DNA of 64,000 nt, taken from positions 62,001 through 126,000 of the forward strand of contig NZ_JADPMP010000013.1 of NCBI RefSeq assembly GCF_015686655.1, read 5' to 3'. Below the pieces are notes generated by a model that worked only from the letters and a program-made list of their open reading frames with translations, searched no databases and was not told the origin of the DNA. This stretch comes from Pontibacter sp. FD36 (GTDB lineage: Bacteria; Bacteroidota; Bacteroidia; Cytophagales; Hymenobacteraceae). Positions within the stretch are counted from its first letter, which is position 1. The number at the start of each line of letters is the position of its first letter. The position numbers were made by a program, and so were the translations under genes. Of this stretch, positions 54,126 to 64,000 are shown one piece after another.

Positions 54126-54170
54126 ATTATATTGCCGTCTTAAACTTCCAACACTTATACCTTTCACAAC

Positions 54171-55169
54171 ATGAGTAAAATTACTGCCGCGATTACAGGT
54201 GTGGCTGGCTATGTTCCCGATTACGTGCTGACGAACAAGGAACTGGAGACAATGGTGGACACAAATGATGAATGGATTCTTTCACGCACCGGTATAAAGG
54301 AAAGGCGCATTCTCAAGGGTGAAGGCAAAGGCACTTCCCATATTGCAGTACCGGCAGTACTGGACTTACTCAAGAAAACCAATACCAAAGCAGAAGAAGT
54401 AGACCTACTCATCTGCGCCACTACAACTCCTGACATGGTATTCCCGGCTACGGCCAACCTGATCACGGCTGAGGTAGGAGCCGTAAACGCATTCGGCTAC
54501 GACCTGCAGGCAGCCTGCTCGGGCTTCCTTTATGCACTGGCGACTGCTTCGAAGTTCATCGAATCGGGTCAGTACAAAAAAGTGATCGTGGTAGGTGCTG
54601 ATAAGATGTCCTCTATTATTGACTATACTGACCGTACGACTTGCATTATTTTCGGTGATGGCGGCGGAGCCGTGATGCTGGAGCCAAACACCGAAGGCTA
54701 TGGTATCATCGACTCGGTGTTGAAGTCGGACGGAACAGGCGCACAATACCTGCACATGAAAGCAGGCGGAAGCCGCAAACCAGCCACCATGGACACCATA
54801 CTGGCGCGTGAGCACTATGCGTACCAGGAAGGACAGCAGGTGTTTAAATTTGCCGTGAAAGGTATGGCGGATGTTTCAGCTGAAGTGATGGAGCGCAATA
54901 ACCTCACAGCAGAGGATGTTGCCTGGCTTGTACCGCACCAGGCGAACAAGCGCATCATTGACGCCACCGCAAATCGTATGGGCGTTGGAAGCAACAAAGT
55001 AATGCTTAACATTGAGCGCTATGGCAACACGACAAGTGGCACTATTCCACTTTGCCTGTGGGAGTATGAAAAGCAACTCAAAAAAGGGGATAACCTGATT
55101 CTGGCAGCTTTCGGTGGTGGATTCACCTGGGGCGCGATTTATGTAAAGTGGGCTTACGATCCGAAATAA
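54171..55169 (+). CDS. fabH: 3-oxoacyl-ACP synthase III FabH
   Basis: FabH starts fatty-acid synthesis by condensing an acyl-CoA with malonyl-ACP. The 332-residue protein has catalytic Cys116 in [12 protein letters not shown], the His in [11 protein letters not shown] and the Asn in [12 protein letters not shown]. Length and motifs are normal. It follows plsX but is separated by a hairpin. Downstream, the conserved efp-accB-accC neighbours are displaced by two minus-strand genes. Confidence 0.97.
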   Translation: MSKITAAITGVAGYVPDYVLTNKELETMVDTNDEWILSRTGIKERRILKGEGKGTSHIAVPAVLDLLKKTNTKAEEVDLLICATTTPDMVFPATANLITAEVGAVNAFGYDLQAACSGFLYALATASKFIESGQYKKVIVVGADKMSSIIDYTDRTTCIIFGDGGGAVMLEPNTEGYGIIDSVLKSDGTGAQYLHMKAGGSRKPATMDTILAREHYAYQEGQQVFKFAVKGMADVSAEVMERNNLTAEDVAWLVPHQANKRIIDATANRMGVGSNKVMLNIERYGNTTSGTIPLCLWEYEKQLKKGDNLILAAFGGGFTWGAIYVKWAYDPK

Positions 55170-55180
55170 TTTATACCTCT

Positions 55181-55222
55181 ATAAACAGAAAAAGCGGCAC
55201 ATTAGCCGCTTTTTCTGTTTAT
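55181..55222. terminator. bidirectional terminator after fabH
   Basis: Positions 55181-55198 pair perfectly with 55205-55222 around a 6-base loop. The stem has a GCGGC/GCCGC core and A/T-rich ends. It separates fabH from a convergent minus-strand gene. Confidence 0.9.
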
Positions 55223-55236
55223 AGCAATCGTAGCAC

Positions 55237-55602
55237 TTACACGATGTCGGCGCGAAGTGCTAATCGTTTTTCTACCTGTGTCAAAAGCTCCTGAAAACGG
55301 TCAGATAGCTTTTCAATGTCTTTCATGCCAGCATGTGCCTGGTCTATGCTACCATTGCGGTACAAGCCGAACAACTGGTTAGCGCTGGACAGCAAATCAT
55401 TATGCGTTTTTTGCAGACTGTAGAGCTCCGGCTCATTGCCGTACTTTACTTTCCCGACCTGCACAAACCAATTGCTGATCGGGCCAGCATCAGAAAAGAA
55501 TACACTATCGAGTACCCCTCCATATAGCACAGACCGCACCTTGGACTTAAACAGAATATGCTTAATCCGAATTTGCTGAAAATCTATCTGTGCTGAATTC
55601 AC
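55237..55602 (-). CDS. CZB-like helical protein without complete zinc site
   Basis: The 121-residue helical protein resembles the chemoreceptor zinc-binding (CZB) domain: HILFKSKVRSVLYGG, SNWFVQVGKVKYG, LYSLQKTHNDLLSSANQL. CZB uses one Cys and three His as ligands. Here His15 and His67 could correspond, but the Cys five residues before Trp45 is Gly40, and the residue four after His67 is Leu71. The zinc site therefore looks lost. It lies 27 bases downstream of a PAS protein on the same strand, fitting the usual PAS-CZB sensor pairing. The family assignment is tentative. Confidence 0.65.
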   Translation of the reverse strand: MNSAQIDFQQIRIKHILFKSKVRSVLYGGVLDSVFFSDAGPISNWFVQVGKVKYGNEPELYSLQKTHNDLLSSANQLFGLYRNGSIDQAHAGMKDIEKLSDRFQELLTQVEKRLALRADIV

Positions 55603-55629
55603 GTGCCTCTCCCCTAAATTTTTCTGCTG

Positions 55630-56892
55630 CTATACATCATCTACTGCAACTCCTAATTCCTGCAGTTTCTTTTTTAACTGATACTTGTCAGTCACATTAA
55701 AACCGGCGATCAGTATACCGGTTATCTGGTTATCTTCGTCATAGAGCGGCTGGAAAATAAAAGTCAGGTAATTGTCCTCCAGTTTCCCCTCTGCATTGGC
55801 AAGCTTTACAATAATCTCCTTGGCTTCGAACGTCTCCCCTGTCTTGTATACATTGTCCAGAACATCGATATACCCCTGATCAGCAATTTCAGGCAATGCT
55901 TCTGCCACCGTCTTTCCGATGAGCTCAACATGTGGGAACAGGTCCTGGTACTTGGGGTTAACCAGCTCATAACGATGCTCAGGCCCCTTCAGGATACCAA
56001 AGAAAGTCGGCGCCTGCATAATCAATCGCTCCAGGGTCTCCCGCTCGTTCTCAGCTTTGCGGTATGCCAGTTGCACCTGGTCGGCCAGTTCCGACATCTG
56101 CTCGTTGCTAGACAGGAGCTCCTGCACCATGTTTTTCACATCATGGATGTCACTGCAGCTGCCCAGCCACATTTTGATACTGCCATCGTCGTTGCGCATG
56201 GGCAAGTAACGGTTGAGGTGCCAGCGGTAATCACCGTCTTTATCCCGAATGCGAATCTCTAACTGTGATGGCTCCCCTGTCTCAAGAGATTTTTCCCATG
56301 CTTTGTTCGCTGCCACCAGATCATCCGGATGTATCGCCTCCTTCCAATCACCAGCTAAAAGCCGCTCAACAGGTATACCAGTATAGTTTTCCCATTGCTT
56401 GTTGAAATAGGTAGAACGGCCGCTGGCATCATCGGCGTCAACCAGGTGAGGCATTGCATCAGCCATAAAGCTGAACTTTTGCTCAATATCACGCAGCGCG
56501 TATTTGGTCTCCTCCCTTTCGGTTACATCTTTTGTTTCCTGTAATATATACACTACCTCCCCTTTTTCATTCAGGATCGGCGTATGTGATGCCTCCCAAT
56601 AGCGCTCATCATAACCGCTGCCGTCAGGGCGGGAGATCGCGTAGCGTATCACATCCAGGTATACCCGCTGGCCTTTCGCTATCGCTTCCTGTATCGAGTG
56701 CAATACCGGATTCTGTTCATAGGGCACATTGGGCTCTGGAAAAGCTTCCAGAAGAAAATGTTTGCCTACAATATCATCCAATTGGCGCATCGTCACTTCC
56801 AGATAGCGCTTGTTAGCCCCCACAATTTTAAGATCGGGGTCAAGCAGTACCATGGCTTCAGGGCTATGTTCAAAGATGAGCTTATAATCCAT
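55630..56892 (-). CDS. triple-PAS protein without output domain
   Basis: The protein (420 residues, ATG at 56892) has three PAS domains: about 1-125 (YKLIFEHSPEAMVLLD), about 140-265 (HPDDLVAANKAW, then DGDYRWHLNR) and about 290-405 (LVNPKYQDLFPHV). A coiled-coil segment joins the second and third. It ends with KYQLKKKLQELGVAVDD, where histidine kinases would continue into the dimerisation helix. No kinase, cyclase or DNA-binding domain follows. It may signal through the neighbouring CZB-like protein or another partner (inference). Sense and ligand are unknown. Confidence 0.85.
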   Translation of the reverse strand: MDYKLIFEHSPEAMVLLDPDLKIVGANKRYLEVTMRQLDDIVGKHFLLEAFPEPNVPYEQNPVLHSIQEAIAKGQRVYLDVIRYAISRPDGSGYDERYWEASHTPILNEKGEVVYILQETKDVTEREETKYALRDIEQKFSFMADAMPHLVDADDASGRSTYFNKQWENYTGIPVERLLAGDWKEAIHPDDLVAANKAWEKSLETGEPSQLEIRIRDKDGDYRWHLNRYLPMRNDDGSIKMWLGSCSDIHDVKNMVQELLSSNEQMSELADQVQLAYRKAENERETLERLIMQAPTFFGILKGPEHRYELVNPKYQDLFPHVELIGKTVAEALPEIADQGYIDVLDNVYKTGETFEAKEIIVKLANAEGKLEDNYLTFIFQPLYDEDNQITGILIAGFNVTDKYQLKKKLQELGVAVDDV

Positions 56893-57127
56893 GCAAAAAA
56901 GATTTACATTAAAAAAAGCACCAAGCAGGTGCTGTGGGCATACAACCATACGCAGAAATGCGAAAAGCGCATATGCTGGCACAGCTTATTTCTTTAAAAT
57001 AAAGCCTAAATTATAGAAAAAAACTGACTTACCTCCCTATAAGACAGGCTTTGTTGTACTGATGTTCACATCCTGCCTGACAAACAACTTGCCCTAAGCT
57101 TTTTAATCAATATTTGAGTATAATAGC

Positions 57128-57135
57128 TAACTTTG
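57128..57135 (+). promoter_or_regulatory. -7 box of efp operon
   Basis: TAACTTTG matches TAnnTTTG, 69 bases before the efp ATG. No TTG is at the proper -33 distance. Its presence fits efp having its own promoter after the split of the cluster. Confidence 0.5.
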
Positions 57136-57204
57136 TTTGCAAGACAGCGATTTGCGCTATACTTTTATCGTTTCATTCAATATCAAGCGTAACAACAGCA
57201 TACT

Positions 57205-57768
57205 ATGGCAACCACAGCTGACATCAGAAATGGTCTGTGCATGGAATACAATAACGACCTCTATGTGGTTATTGAATTTCAGCACGTTAAACCAGGCAAA
57301 GGCCCGGCTTTCGTTAGAACAAAGCTTCGCAATATCAAAACTGGCAAAGTAGTCGACAATACTTTCTCTGCCGGCCACAAGATCACAACTGCCCGTGTGG
57401 AGCAGCGCCCTCACCAATTTATCTTCAAGGATGACCTGGGGTATAACTTCATGGACATGAATACATTTGAGCAGGTAGCACTTGACGAAAAGATGGTTCC
57501 CTTTGCTGATTTGATGAAAGAAGGTCAGGAAGTAACGATCCTGTTCCATGCCGAGACGGAAACGCCGCTTACCTGTGAGATCCCTCCTTTTGTAGAGCTG
57601 ACGATTACGTACACAGAGCCCGGTCTCAAAGGTGATACCGCTACAAACGCATCAAAACCAGCCATCGTTGAAACAGGCGCCACCATCCAGGTACCGTTGT
57701 TCATTGGCCAGGACGAAAAAATCAAAGTAGACACACGAACTTATTCTTACGCAGAAAGAGTAAAATAG
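57205..57768 (+). CDS. efp: translation elongation factor P
   Basis: EF-P relieves ribosome stalling at polyproline. The 187-residue protein has the three-domain layout, with the tip loop [13 protein letters not shown], where Lys32 is the residue that is modified in some bacteria. The C-terminal end contains the [20 protein letters not shown] block. It is followed 5 bases later by accB, as in other Bacteroidota. Confidence 0.96.
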   Translation: MATTADIRNGLCMEYNNDLYVVIEFQHVKPGKGPAFVRTKLRNIKTGKVVDNTFSAGHKITTARVEQRPHQFIFKDDLGYNFMDMNTFEQVALDEKMVPFADLMKEGQEVTILFHAETETPLTCEIPPFVELTITYTEPGLKGDTATNASKPAIVETGATIQVPLFIGQDEKIKVDTRTYSYAERVK

Positions 57769-57773
57769 AAAAC

Positions 57774-58274
57774 ATGAAAGCTAAAGAAATCCAGGACCTT
57801 ATTGACTTTATCGCCAAATCTGGCTTGAATAAAGTAAACATTGAGACAGAAGAATTTAAGATCTCGGTGAAGCGCGATCCAGACCAGCAGGTAACGTATG
57901 TAAAGGAAGCTGCCTCTGCTCCGGTACAGCACGCTGCTGCTCCTGCACTAGCCGCTGCCCCTGCTCCCGCAGCACCACAGGCACCAGCCGCTCCGGCCGC
58001 CCCTGCTGCTGCTCCGGCCAGCGACGACAGCAAGTACATTGCGATCAAAGCACCTATGATCGGTACCTTCTACCGCTCTTCCAGTCCAGACAAGCCATCA
58101 TTTGTCAATGTAGGTGACGAGGTGAAAAAGGGCCAGGTGATCTGTATCATCGAAGCGATGAAGCTCTTCAACGAAATCGAGTCAGAAGTATCAGGCAAGA
58201 TCGTGAAAGTGTTGGTAGACAACGCCAACCCAGTAGAGTATGATCAGCCTCTGTTCCTGGTAGATCCTAGCTAA
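57774..58274 (+). CDS. accB: biotin carboxyl carrier protein of acetyl-CoA carboxylase
   Basis: BCCP carries biotin between biotin carboxylase and the carboxyltransferase. The 166-residue protein has an N-terminal segment, an Ala/Pro-rich linker (about 46-82) and the biotinyl domain with EAMKLFNE, where Lys130 is the biotinylation site. It begins 5 bases after efp. It is followed by 110 bases of repeat-containing DNA before accC, which is unusual for an operon. Confidence 0.96.
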   Translation: MKAKEIQDLIDFIAKSGLNKVNIETEEFKISVKRDPDQQVTYVKEAASAPVQHAAAPALAAAPAPAAPQAPAAPAAPAAAPASDDSKYIAIKAPMIGTFYRSSSPDKPSFVNVGDEVKKGQVICIIEAMKLFNEIESEVSGKIVKVLVDNANPVEYDQPLFLVDPS

Positions 58275-58280
58275 TTCATT

Positions 58281-58377
58281 GATTTGAAAATGTGAAGATT
58301 TGAAAATGGAGAAGGCGTGTCCCTCTCCATTTTTATATCATTTTCACGACAGTCTCACGTTTCCAAATCTTCAAATC
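58281..58377. repeat. nested inverted repeat between accB and accC
   Basis: GATTTGAA (58281-58288) is inverted as TTCAAATC (58370-58377), and AAAATGGAGA (58303-58312) pairs with TCTCCATTTT (58324-58333). GATTTGAAAATG words occur twice in the left arm. It looks like a mobile-type AT-rich intergenic repeat and may form a hairpin in the accBC mRNA. Confidence 0.65.
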
Positions 58378-58384
58378 CGACAAT

Positions 58385-59728
<1,344 letters not shown>

Positions 59729-59748
59729 TCGTTTTAAATTATTTACAG

Positions 59749-59780
59749 AAAAACCGGTTCAGCAATGGGCCGGTTTTTTT
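59749..59780 (+). terminator. terminator after accC
   Basis: AAAAACCGG (59749-59757) pairs with CCGGTTTTT (59770-59778), with a 12-base loop and additional T residues. Confidence 0.8.
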
Positions 59781-59865
59781 GTTTGGCCCGATATATGTGG
59801 TTTTAAAATATAGACCGATTACCATATTTGCGTTAAATTAGCCACGTATCTGAAAAGAAACCTCA

Positions 59866-60822
59866 ATGAAATCAAGCAAGCTATTTGCCATCCTGTTATG
59901 GAGTGTACTGGCTCTGCAGCTAAGCAGCTGCGTGTCTGTTGTGATGATGGAAACCGTGCGCCCTCCCGTGGTGCGGGTGAGTCCTGACCAATGGAAGGTA
60001 CTGGTCGTTAATCGATACGATCCTGCTGTGCAGGCATCGAATAAAAATGGCAATGTGATGGAAGTGCTGCGTGAAGGAGCCTACCAGGCAGCTGGTGGCG
60101 TCATGGGCGCCGTTTATAGTGACTCCACCTTTGTGCTGGTCAATCCAGACCAGGCTATTGCCCTTTCCTCCTCCTCGCCCAAGTTGAGCGATGCCGAAGT
60201 GCAGGAGCTGTATAGCAAGCACCGCCCTCATCTGATCCTGACGCTTGATAAGTTTGACACACGGTTCGGGAAGCAAATAGATTCCTATGAAGATGAAGAA
60301 GGCTACAAGACCAAGACAGCGAACTTTGACTTGGTGGTAGCCAGCACCTGGTCGTTGTACGACAGCACAGGTACAGTTTTGGATCAGGCAACTATTGAGC
60401 AATCCGATTTCTACGATTCCAGGACAGTAGTAAGTGGTCTGCTCGCCATTGGGCCAGCCATGGGCAAAGCTGGTCCGGTCGTAAACCAACTGGCTGTGGA
60501 AACGGGCTATAGCTACTGGGACCGCTTCTACCCGCAGCCGATGCTGCTGGCAAGACAGATTTACATCGGCAGCCCCTTCCAGGATCTCAACCTGATGCTG
60601 CTGACAGGGCAGTTTCAGCAGGCCATTACCAAGCTACAGCCATTGGCACAGGACCTATCCACCAAAACAGGTATAAGGGCAGCCCATAATCTGGCTGTTG
60701 CCTACGAGGCCACGGGTGATTACGAACAGGCAACGCACTGGGCCCGCCAGGCACAGGGCAAAGGCGATAAGCTGTCAAATAACCTGATTCAACTTTGGGC
60801 CACTGCTGGTCTGATCAAATAG
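59866..60822 (+). CDS. DUF6340-family lipoprotein with C-terminal TPR-like part
   Basis: The 318-residue product has a lipoprotein signal (LALQLSSC, Cys22) and fits the DUF6340 family of Bacteroidota lipoproteins as I recall it. The N-terminal part has VVRVSPDQWKVLVVNRYDP and LILTLDKFDT; the last 80 residues form one or two TPR-like helices (AAHNLAVAYEATGDYEQATHWA). No function is established. It is monocistronic and ends at a bidirectional terminator. CATATTTG near 59827 is one base off a -7 box. Confidence 0.82.
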   Translation: MKSSKLFAILLWSVLALQLSSCVSVVMMETVRPPVVRVSPDQWKVLVVNRYDPAVQASNKNGNVMEVLREGAYQAAGGVMGAVYSDSTFVLVNPDQAIALSSSSPKLSDAEVQELYSKHRPHLILTLDKFDTRFGKQIDSYEDEEGYKTKTANFDLVVASTWSLYDSTGTVLDQATIEQSDFYDSRTVVSGLLAIGPAMGKAGPVVNQLAVETGYSYWDRFYPQPMLLARQIYIGSPFQDLNLMLLTGQFQQAITKLQPLAQDLSTKTGIRAAHNLAVAYEATGDYEQATHWARQAQGKGDKLSNNLIQLWATAGLIK

Positions 60823-60831
60823 TAACTTCAA

Positions 60832-60878
60832 ATAAAACAGCAAAGCCCGGCCATTTAGGTCGGGCTTTGCTGTTTTAT
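60832..60878. terminator. bidirectional terminator after DUF6340 gene
   Basis: Positions 60832-60852 pair with 60858-60878, with one G-T pair and a 5-base loop. It lies between the lipoprotein gene and the convergent DUF3109 gene. Confidence 0.9.
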
Positions 60879-60894
60879 CAGGTATAGCTATACC

Positions 60895-61476
60895 CTAGGT
60901 AGTAGCTGTTTGCTGTTCTTTTTCTATCATTTCTGTCAGTTCACCGTACCAGGCCTCCCCGTATTTGCGGATGAGTGGCTCTTTCAGAAACTGGTATACC
61001 TTCACACCCAGGTCTGCTCCAAAATTGCAGGCAGCGGCACAGATGCTCCAACGGTCGTAATTCAGTGCTTCAAAGTCGTCGTACTTGGTGATGCGAATCG
61101 GGTACAGGTGGCAGGAGATTGGTTTTTTCCAGCTGATCTTTCCATCATAATAGGCCTGTTCAATCGCGCACTTGAGTATACCTTCGTTATCGTAGAGCGC
61201 ATAAGCACACTCTCTGTTTTCGATGGTTGGGGTAGAAAAGTCTCCTTCAAAATCCTCGATGTAAAGCCCCTGCTCTTCTACGGCCAGTTTACCGGCTCCA
61301 GTCATGTAAGGCTTAATGTGCTCGTAATTCTCTTCCAGGATGGTCAGCTCATCTGCATCGAGCGGAGCGCCCAGGTCGCCTTCTATGCAGCAGGCCCCTT
61401 TGCACTTTTCGAGATTGCAGACAAAGAAATTATCGCGGATGTCGTCACTGATGACGGTATTCTGGAGAACGATCAT
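60895..61476 (-). CDS. DUF3109-family cysteine-rich protein
   Basis: The 193-residue protein belongs to the DUF3109 family, related to YkgJ-type zinc/iron-chelating proteins. It has the Cys clusters [11 protein letters not shown] (20-30), [24 protein letters not shown] and SICAAAC, which would bind a metal cluster. Function is unknown. A TAATTTTG -7 box lies upstream. It is monocistronic and convergent with the DUF6340 gene. Confidence 0.9.
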   Translation of the reverse strand: MIVLQNTVISDDIRDNFFVCNLEKCKGACCIEGDLGAPLDADELTILEENYEHIKPYMTGAGKLAVEEQGLYIEDFEGDFSTPTIENRECAYALYDNEGILKCAIEQAYYDGKISWKKPISCHLYPIRITKYDDFEALNYDRWSICAAACNFGADLGVKVYQFLKEPLIRKYGEAWYGELTEMIEKEQQTATT

Positions 61477-61531
61477 GTGTTGTAGGCAGTAAAATAAGCT
61501 TCTTATACCAGTGTCACCGGCAAAGATGAGA

Positions 61532-61539
61532 CAAAATTA
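61532..61539 (-). promoter_or_regulatory. -7 box of DUF3109 gene
   Basis: The minus strand reads TAATTTTG, matching TAnnTTTG, 56 bases before the ATG. No clear -33 TTG. Confidence 0.4.
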
Positions 61540-61557
61540 AAGTTAAATAAGTTTAGA

Positions 61558-63150
61558 CTAACGCTTAGGTGCGCTCGCTCCTGCCGCCACCAGAATATTC
61601 TGAACGCTCTCGCGTTTTGCATAGTCCATGGCTGTTTTGCCATTGTAGTCGCGCAGGCTCGGATCAGCGCCGGCGTTGATCAGCATCACGATCACCTCAT
61701 TGCCGCCATCCAGCTGACAAGCCAGCATAAGCGGCGTCAGGCCGTCTAGGTTTTGGATGTTCGGATTGGCACCACCTTGCAGCAGGCGGCTCATTTCCAT
61801 CATATGTGTGCCGTTGGCAAAGCGCACCGCATAATACAGGGCTGTATTGCCTTTGTTGTCCACTATATTCGGATCAGCTTTGTACTTGAATAGTGTATCC
61901 AGCAACTGCGCCTGCTCAATCTCGAAGCCTTCGGTATTGATACGGGCTCCTGACATGGCGTAGTGCAGGGCTGTTTTGCCATCCTGGTCGGTTGCATTTA
62001 CGTCAGCCCCGGCCTGCAGCAACTGACTTGCCACCTGCAGTCGTACATCAGGCTGGTAGATCACGCCATAGTCTTCGAGTAGCAACGGAATAAATATGCC
62101 GTGCATAAGCGGTGTGCGCAGCCTGAAGTCAAAGTCATAGCCATTCGGCACAGATACCGTGTTGACATAGGCACCATTCTCCAGCGACCGCTTCACGATG
62201 TCCGGGTTACGTTCAATGGCTGCCAGTACCAGCTTCTGATCAGAAGACTGGTTGAGGTACTTGAGCTGCTCAAACGCATTGGAACTACCCTGTGAGATGG
62301 CTTCGTGGTAAAGTTTGCGTGCTTTTTCTGGCTCAACTTTGCCCAGGTTACCTTCTTCGTAAAGCAAGCCCAAGGTATAGAGTGCTTCTTTTTCACCGAC
62401 AGCGGCGCCTTTCTCAAGCCAGTACTTCGCTTGAGCTACATCCTCTTTCACGCCCTCCCCTCTCAGGTATAGGTTAGCCAACGAGGTATAGGCTGCCACA
62501 TCGTTTAGTTCAGCGGCTCGTTTGATATAGGTAAAGGCATAGCCTTTATCCTCCATTTCGCCGTAGCCGGTATAGTACATACTGCCCAAGATGCGGTTAC
62601 TGAAGGCATCGCCCGCTATGGCCATATCCCGGATGTCGAGGGCGGCACTGCGCATCAGGCGGGTGAAGCGCTGCTTGTCCTCGTCGTTACGCAGGGTCAT
62701 CAGTTCTGCCAGGCCAAGGTTGCCATAGAGGCTACTGCCCTCTAGTGCCTTTTCGAACAGGATACGGGCCGTGTCCGGGTCAGCTTTGTAAAACTTCTCA
62801 GGGTTGCGCACATAGGCAACTGAGTCGGATGAAATGATCGAGTCGATTGGCGCTCCATCTTCCCGAAGCTCGCCGTACTGGTGCATGCGGCCCATAAAAT
62901 AATAAGCAGCTGCCTCATCACGAGCAGCAGCCTGCCTAAACTTGGAATAGGCTTCATTGAATTGCAGACCGATGTAAAGGTCCATAGCCTCCTGCATTTC
63001 CGGAGTGCGCCATACCTGTTTGGCGGAACGTGGCACCTTTGCCTGTCTCAGGGAGTCAGGGATCACCTTGATAACCTGAGTAGTATCGGATTGCGCCACA
63101 GCCAGATGTCCGGCCGGGAGCAGTGCAAGTAGCAAAAGAAGCTTTTTCAT
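61558..63150 (-). CDS. exported Sel1- and ankyrin-repeat protein
   Basis: The protein (530 residues from the ATG at 63150) has a Sec signal (MKKLLLLLALLPAGHLAVAQ), then Sel1-like repeats (about 60-270: AAYYFMGRMHQYGE, AAYTSLANLYLRGEGV, EALYTLGLLYEEGN) and a C-terminal array of ankyrin repeats (about 300-525: DGKTALHYAMSGA, KGNTALYYAVRFANG, GLTPLMLACQLDGG). Both repeat types bind proteins, so a periplasmic scaffold is likely. The mixture in one chain is unusual but known. Partners are unknown. It is monocistronic with a -7 box upstream. Confidence 0.9.
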   Translation of the reverse strand: MKKLLLLLALLPAGHLAVAQSDTTQVIKVIPDSLRQAKVPRSAKQVWRTPEMQEAMDLYIGLQFNEAYSKFRQAAARDEAAAYYFMGRMHQYGELREDGAPIDSIISSDSVAYVRNPEKFYKADPDTARILFEKALEGSSLYGNLGLAELMTLRNDEDKQRFTRLMRSAALDIRDMAIAGDAFSNRILGSMYYTGYGEMEDKGYAFTYIKRAAELNDVAAYTSLANLYLRGEGVKEDVAQAKYWLEKGAAVGEKEALYTLGLLYEEGNLGKVEPEKARKLYHEAISQGSSNAFEQLKYLNQSSDQKLVLAAIERNPDIVKRSLENGAYVNTVSVPNGYDFDFRLRTPLMHGIFIPLLLEDYGVIYQPDVRLQVASQLLQAGADVNATDQDGKTALHYAMSGARINTEGFEIEQAQLLDTLFKYKADPNIVDNKGNTALYYAVRFANGTHMMEMSRLLQGGANPNIQNLDGLTPLMLACQLDGGNEVIVMLINAGADPSLRDYNGKTAMDYAKRESVQNILVAAGASAPKR

Positions 63151-63222
63151 GCGTGGTATTGGGATCATATATTTTTCAGGTATAGCACAGGTATAAAACC
63201 CGCTCCAACCTTCTCAATTTTA

Positions 63223-63230
63223 CAAAGATA
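63223..63230 (-). promoter_or_regulatory. -7 box of Sel1/ankyrin gene
   Basis: The minus strand reads TATCTTTG, a perfect TAnnTTTG, 73 bases before the ATG. No -33 TTG at the expected distance. Confidence 0.45.
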
Positions 63231-63419
63231 CAGATAATGCGGCGTTTCTCTAAAAAGCCCTGCCCGAAGACACGCAAATGAGAGGCCAAAAACGCATTAC
63301 TTTATAAGAAACCAAAAGCAGGGGCTGTCTGGTTCTCTAAATGTGCAATCGCCGTTCCTAAAACGGATAGGAATGTGTAAATTGCATGGATTATCAAAGT
63401 AGCACGCGGAAGAAAGCAA

Positions 63420-64000
63420 ATGGATTATATTAGTTTACTGAACGAGTCGCAGCGCAAGGCCGTGCTCCACACCGAGGGGCCTGCCATGATCATTGCGGGT
63501 GCCGGCTCAGGCAAAACAAGAGTACTTACTTACCGGATCGCCTACCTGATCAGCCAGGGAGTGGATCCGTTCAACATACTGGCCCTGACCTTTACCAACA
63601 AGGCGGCCAAGGAGATGCGCAACCGTATCGAGAAAGTGATCGGCAACGAGGCCAAGAACATTTGGATGGGTACCTTTCACTCGGTGTTCTCCCGCATCTT
63701 AAGAGCGGAGGCCGATAAAATTGGCTATCCAAAAAGCTTCACCATATACGATACGGACGACTCCAAGACACTCATTCGCAACATTGTGAAGGAGATGAAC
63801 CTGGATGACAAGCTTTATAAGCCGAACATCGTGCTGGGCCGTATCTCATCAGCTAAAAACAAGCTGATTTCGGTGAAGCAGTACCTGAACGATGCGGTAA
63901 TTCAGGCCGACGATGAGGCTGCTATGCGCCCAAAGATCGGTAAGATCTACGAGCAGTATGCGAACCGCTGCTTCAAAGCGGGTGCTATGGACTTCGACGA
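63420..64000 (+). CDS. UvrD/PcrA-type superfamily 1 DNA helicase, partial
   Basis: The reading frame starts at ATG 63420 and runs off the window; 193 codons are visible. It has the SF1 Q motif NESQRKAV (Gln11), Walker A AGAGSGKTR (26-34), motif Ia LTFTNKAAKEMRNR, and IWMGTFHSVFSRIL (motif Ib). These identify a 3'-5' helicase of the UvrD/PcrA family that acts in nucleotide excision repair, mismatch repair and replication restart. The spacer upstream is 270 bases and has no other gene. The remaining part of the protein cannot be judged. Confidence 0.93.
   Translation, partial: MDYISLLNESQRKAVLHTEGPAMIIAGAGSGKTRVLTYRIAYLISQGVDPFNILALTFTNKAAKEMRNRIEKVIGNEAKNIWMGTFHSVFSRILRAEADKIGYPKSFTIYDTDDSKTLIRNIVKEMNLDDKLYKPNIVLGRISSAKNKLISVKQYLNDAVIQADDEAAMRPKIGKIYEQYANRCFKAGAMDFD

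Overview
The window looks like chromosomal DNA of a Bacteroidota member, most likely a Cytophagales/Hymenobacteraceae organism related to Pontibacter (inference from gene content and promoter type, not from a search). Several genes are preceded by the Bacteroidota -7 box TAnnTTTG, three of them with a TTG -33 box 19-20 bases away. Most genes lack a clear Shine-Dalgarno sequence. The gene set is typical of the phylum: fused branched-chain E1, AMP nucleosidase, DUF1573, DUF3109, DUF6340, MtfA, RlmH, a three-gene mlaEFD cluster and the yceD-rpmF-plsX-fabH ... efp-accB-accC order. Coding density is high. I see no rRNA, prophage, insertion sequence or CRISPR array, and only one tRNA, Ser(GGA).

Layout. 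1-8 kb: SOS-type umuDC, a radical SAM protein, Mn catalase, an FRG-domain protein, an unknown lipoprotein and a PDZ/alpha-beta hydrolase. 8-18 kb: a membrane transglutaminase-like protein, an NtrC-like regulator without DNA-binding domain, MtfA with a SEC-C tail, a LuxE-like synthetase, a lipoprotein, fused 2-oxoacid dehydrogenase E1, a DUF1573 protein and alanine dehydrogenase. 18-24.5 kb: an LtaS-like sulfatase, a standalone HsdR-N nuclease-fold protein, AMP nucleosidase, an amidohydrolase and a UMF1-type MFS carrier. 24.5-31.5 kb: an AT-richer accessory locus with a helical-repeat protein, an overlooked 57-residue Thr-rich ORF, and an Opp/Dpp-like binding protein with two permeases but no ATPase. 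31.5-42 kb: AI-2E transporter, rlmH, tRNA-Ser, ansA-tatD, a deacetylase/glycosyltransferase pair, a SpoIIE phosphatase, a flippase-like/glycosyltransferase operon and ruvC. 42-49.7 kb: mlaEFD, HIT protein, greA with a structured leader, a 2-hydroxyacid dehydrogenase, mgtE and rsmA. 49.7-60 kb: pepA, pdxA and the fatty-acid cluster, which is split by a minus-strand PAS protein and a CZB-like protein. 60-64 kb: DUF6340, DUF3109, a Sel1/ankyrin protein and the start of a UvrD/PcrA helicase.

The strongest unexplained signal is a dispersed heptamer, TATACCT / AGGTATA. I counted about 100 copies by eye (about 54 and 47 in the two orientations) against roughly 8 expected by chance. It occurs in genes in several frames and in spacers, and is nearly absent from some core operons. 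Other candidates are a GraL-like leader/terminator RNA in front of greA, and the helical-repeat protein / small Thr-rich peptide / peptide importer locus, whose layout recalls peptide-signalling loci of Gram-positive bacteria although no function is shown.
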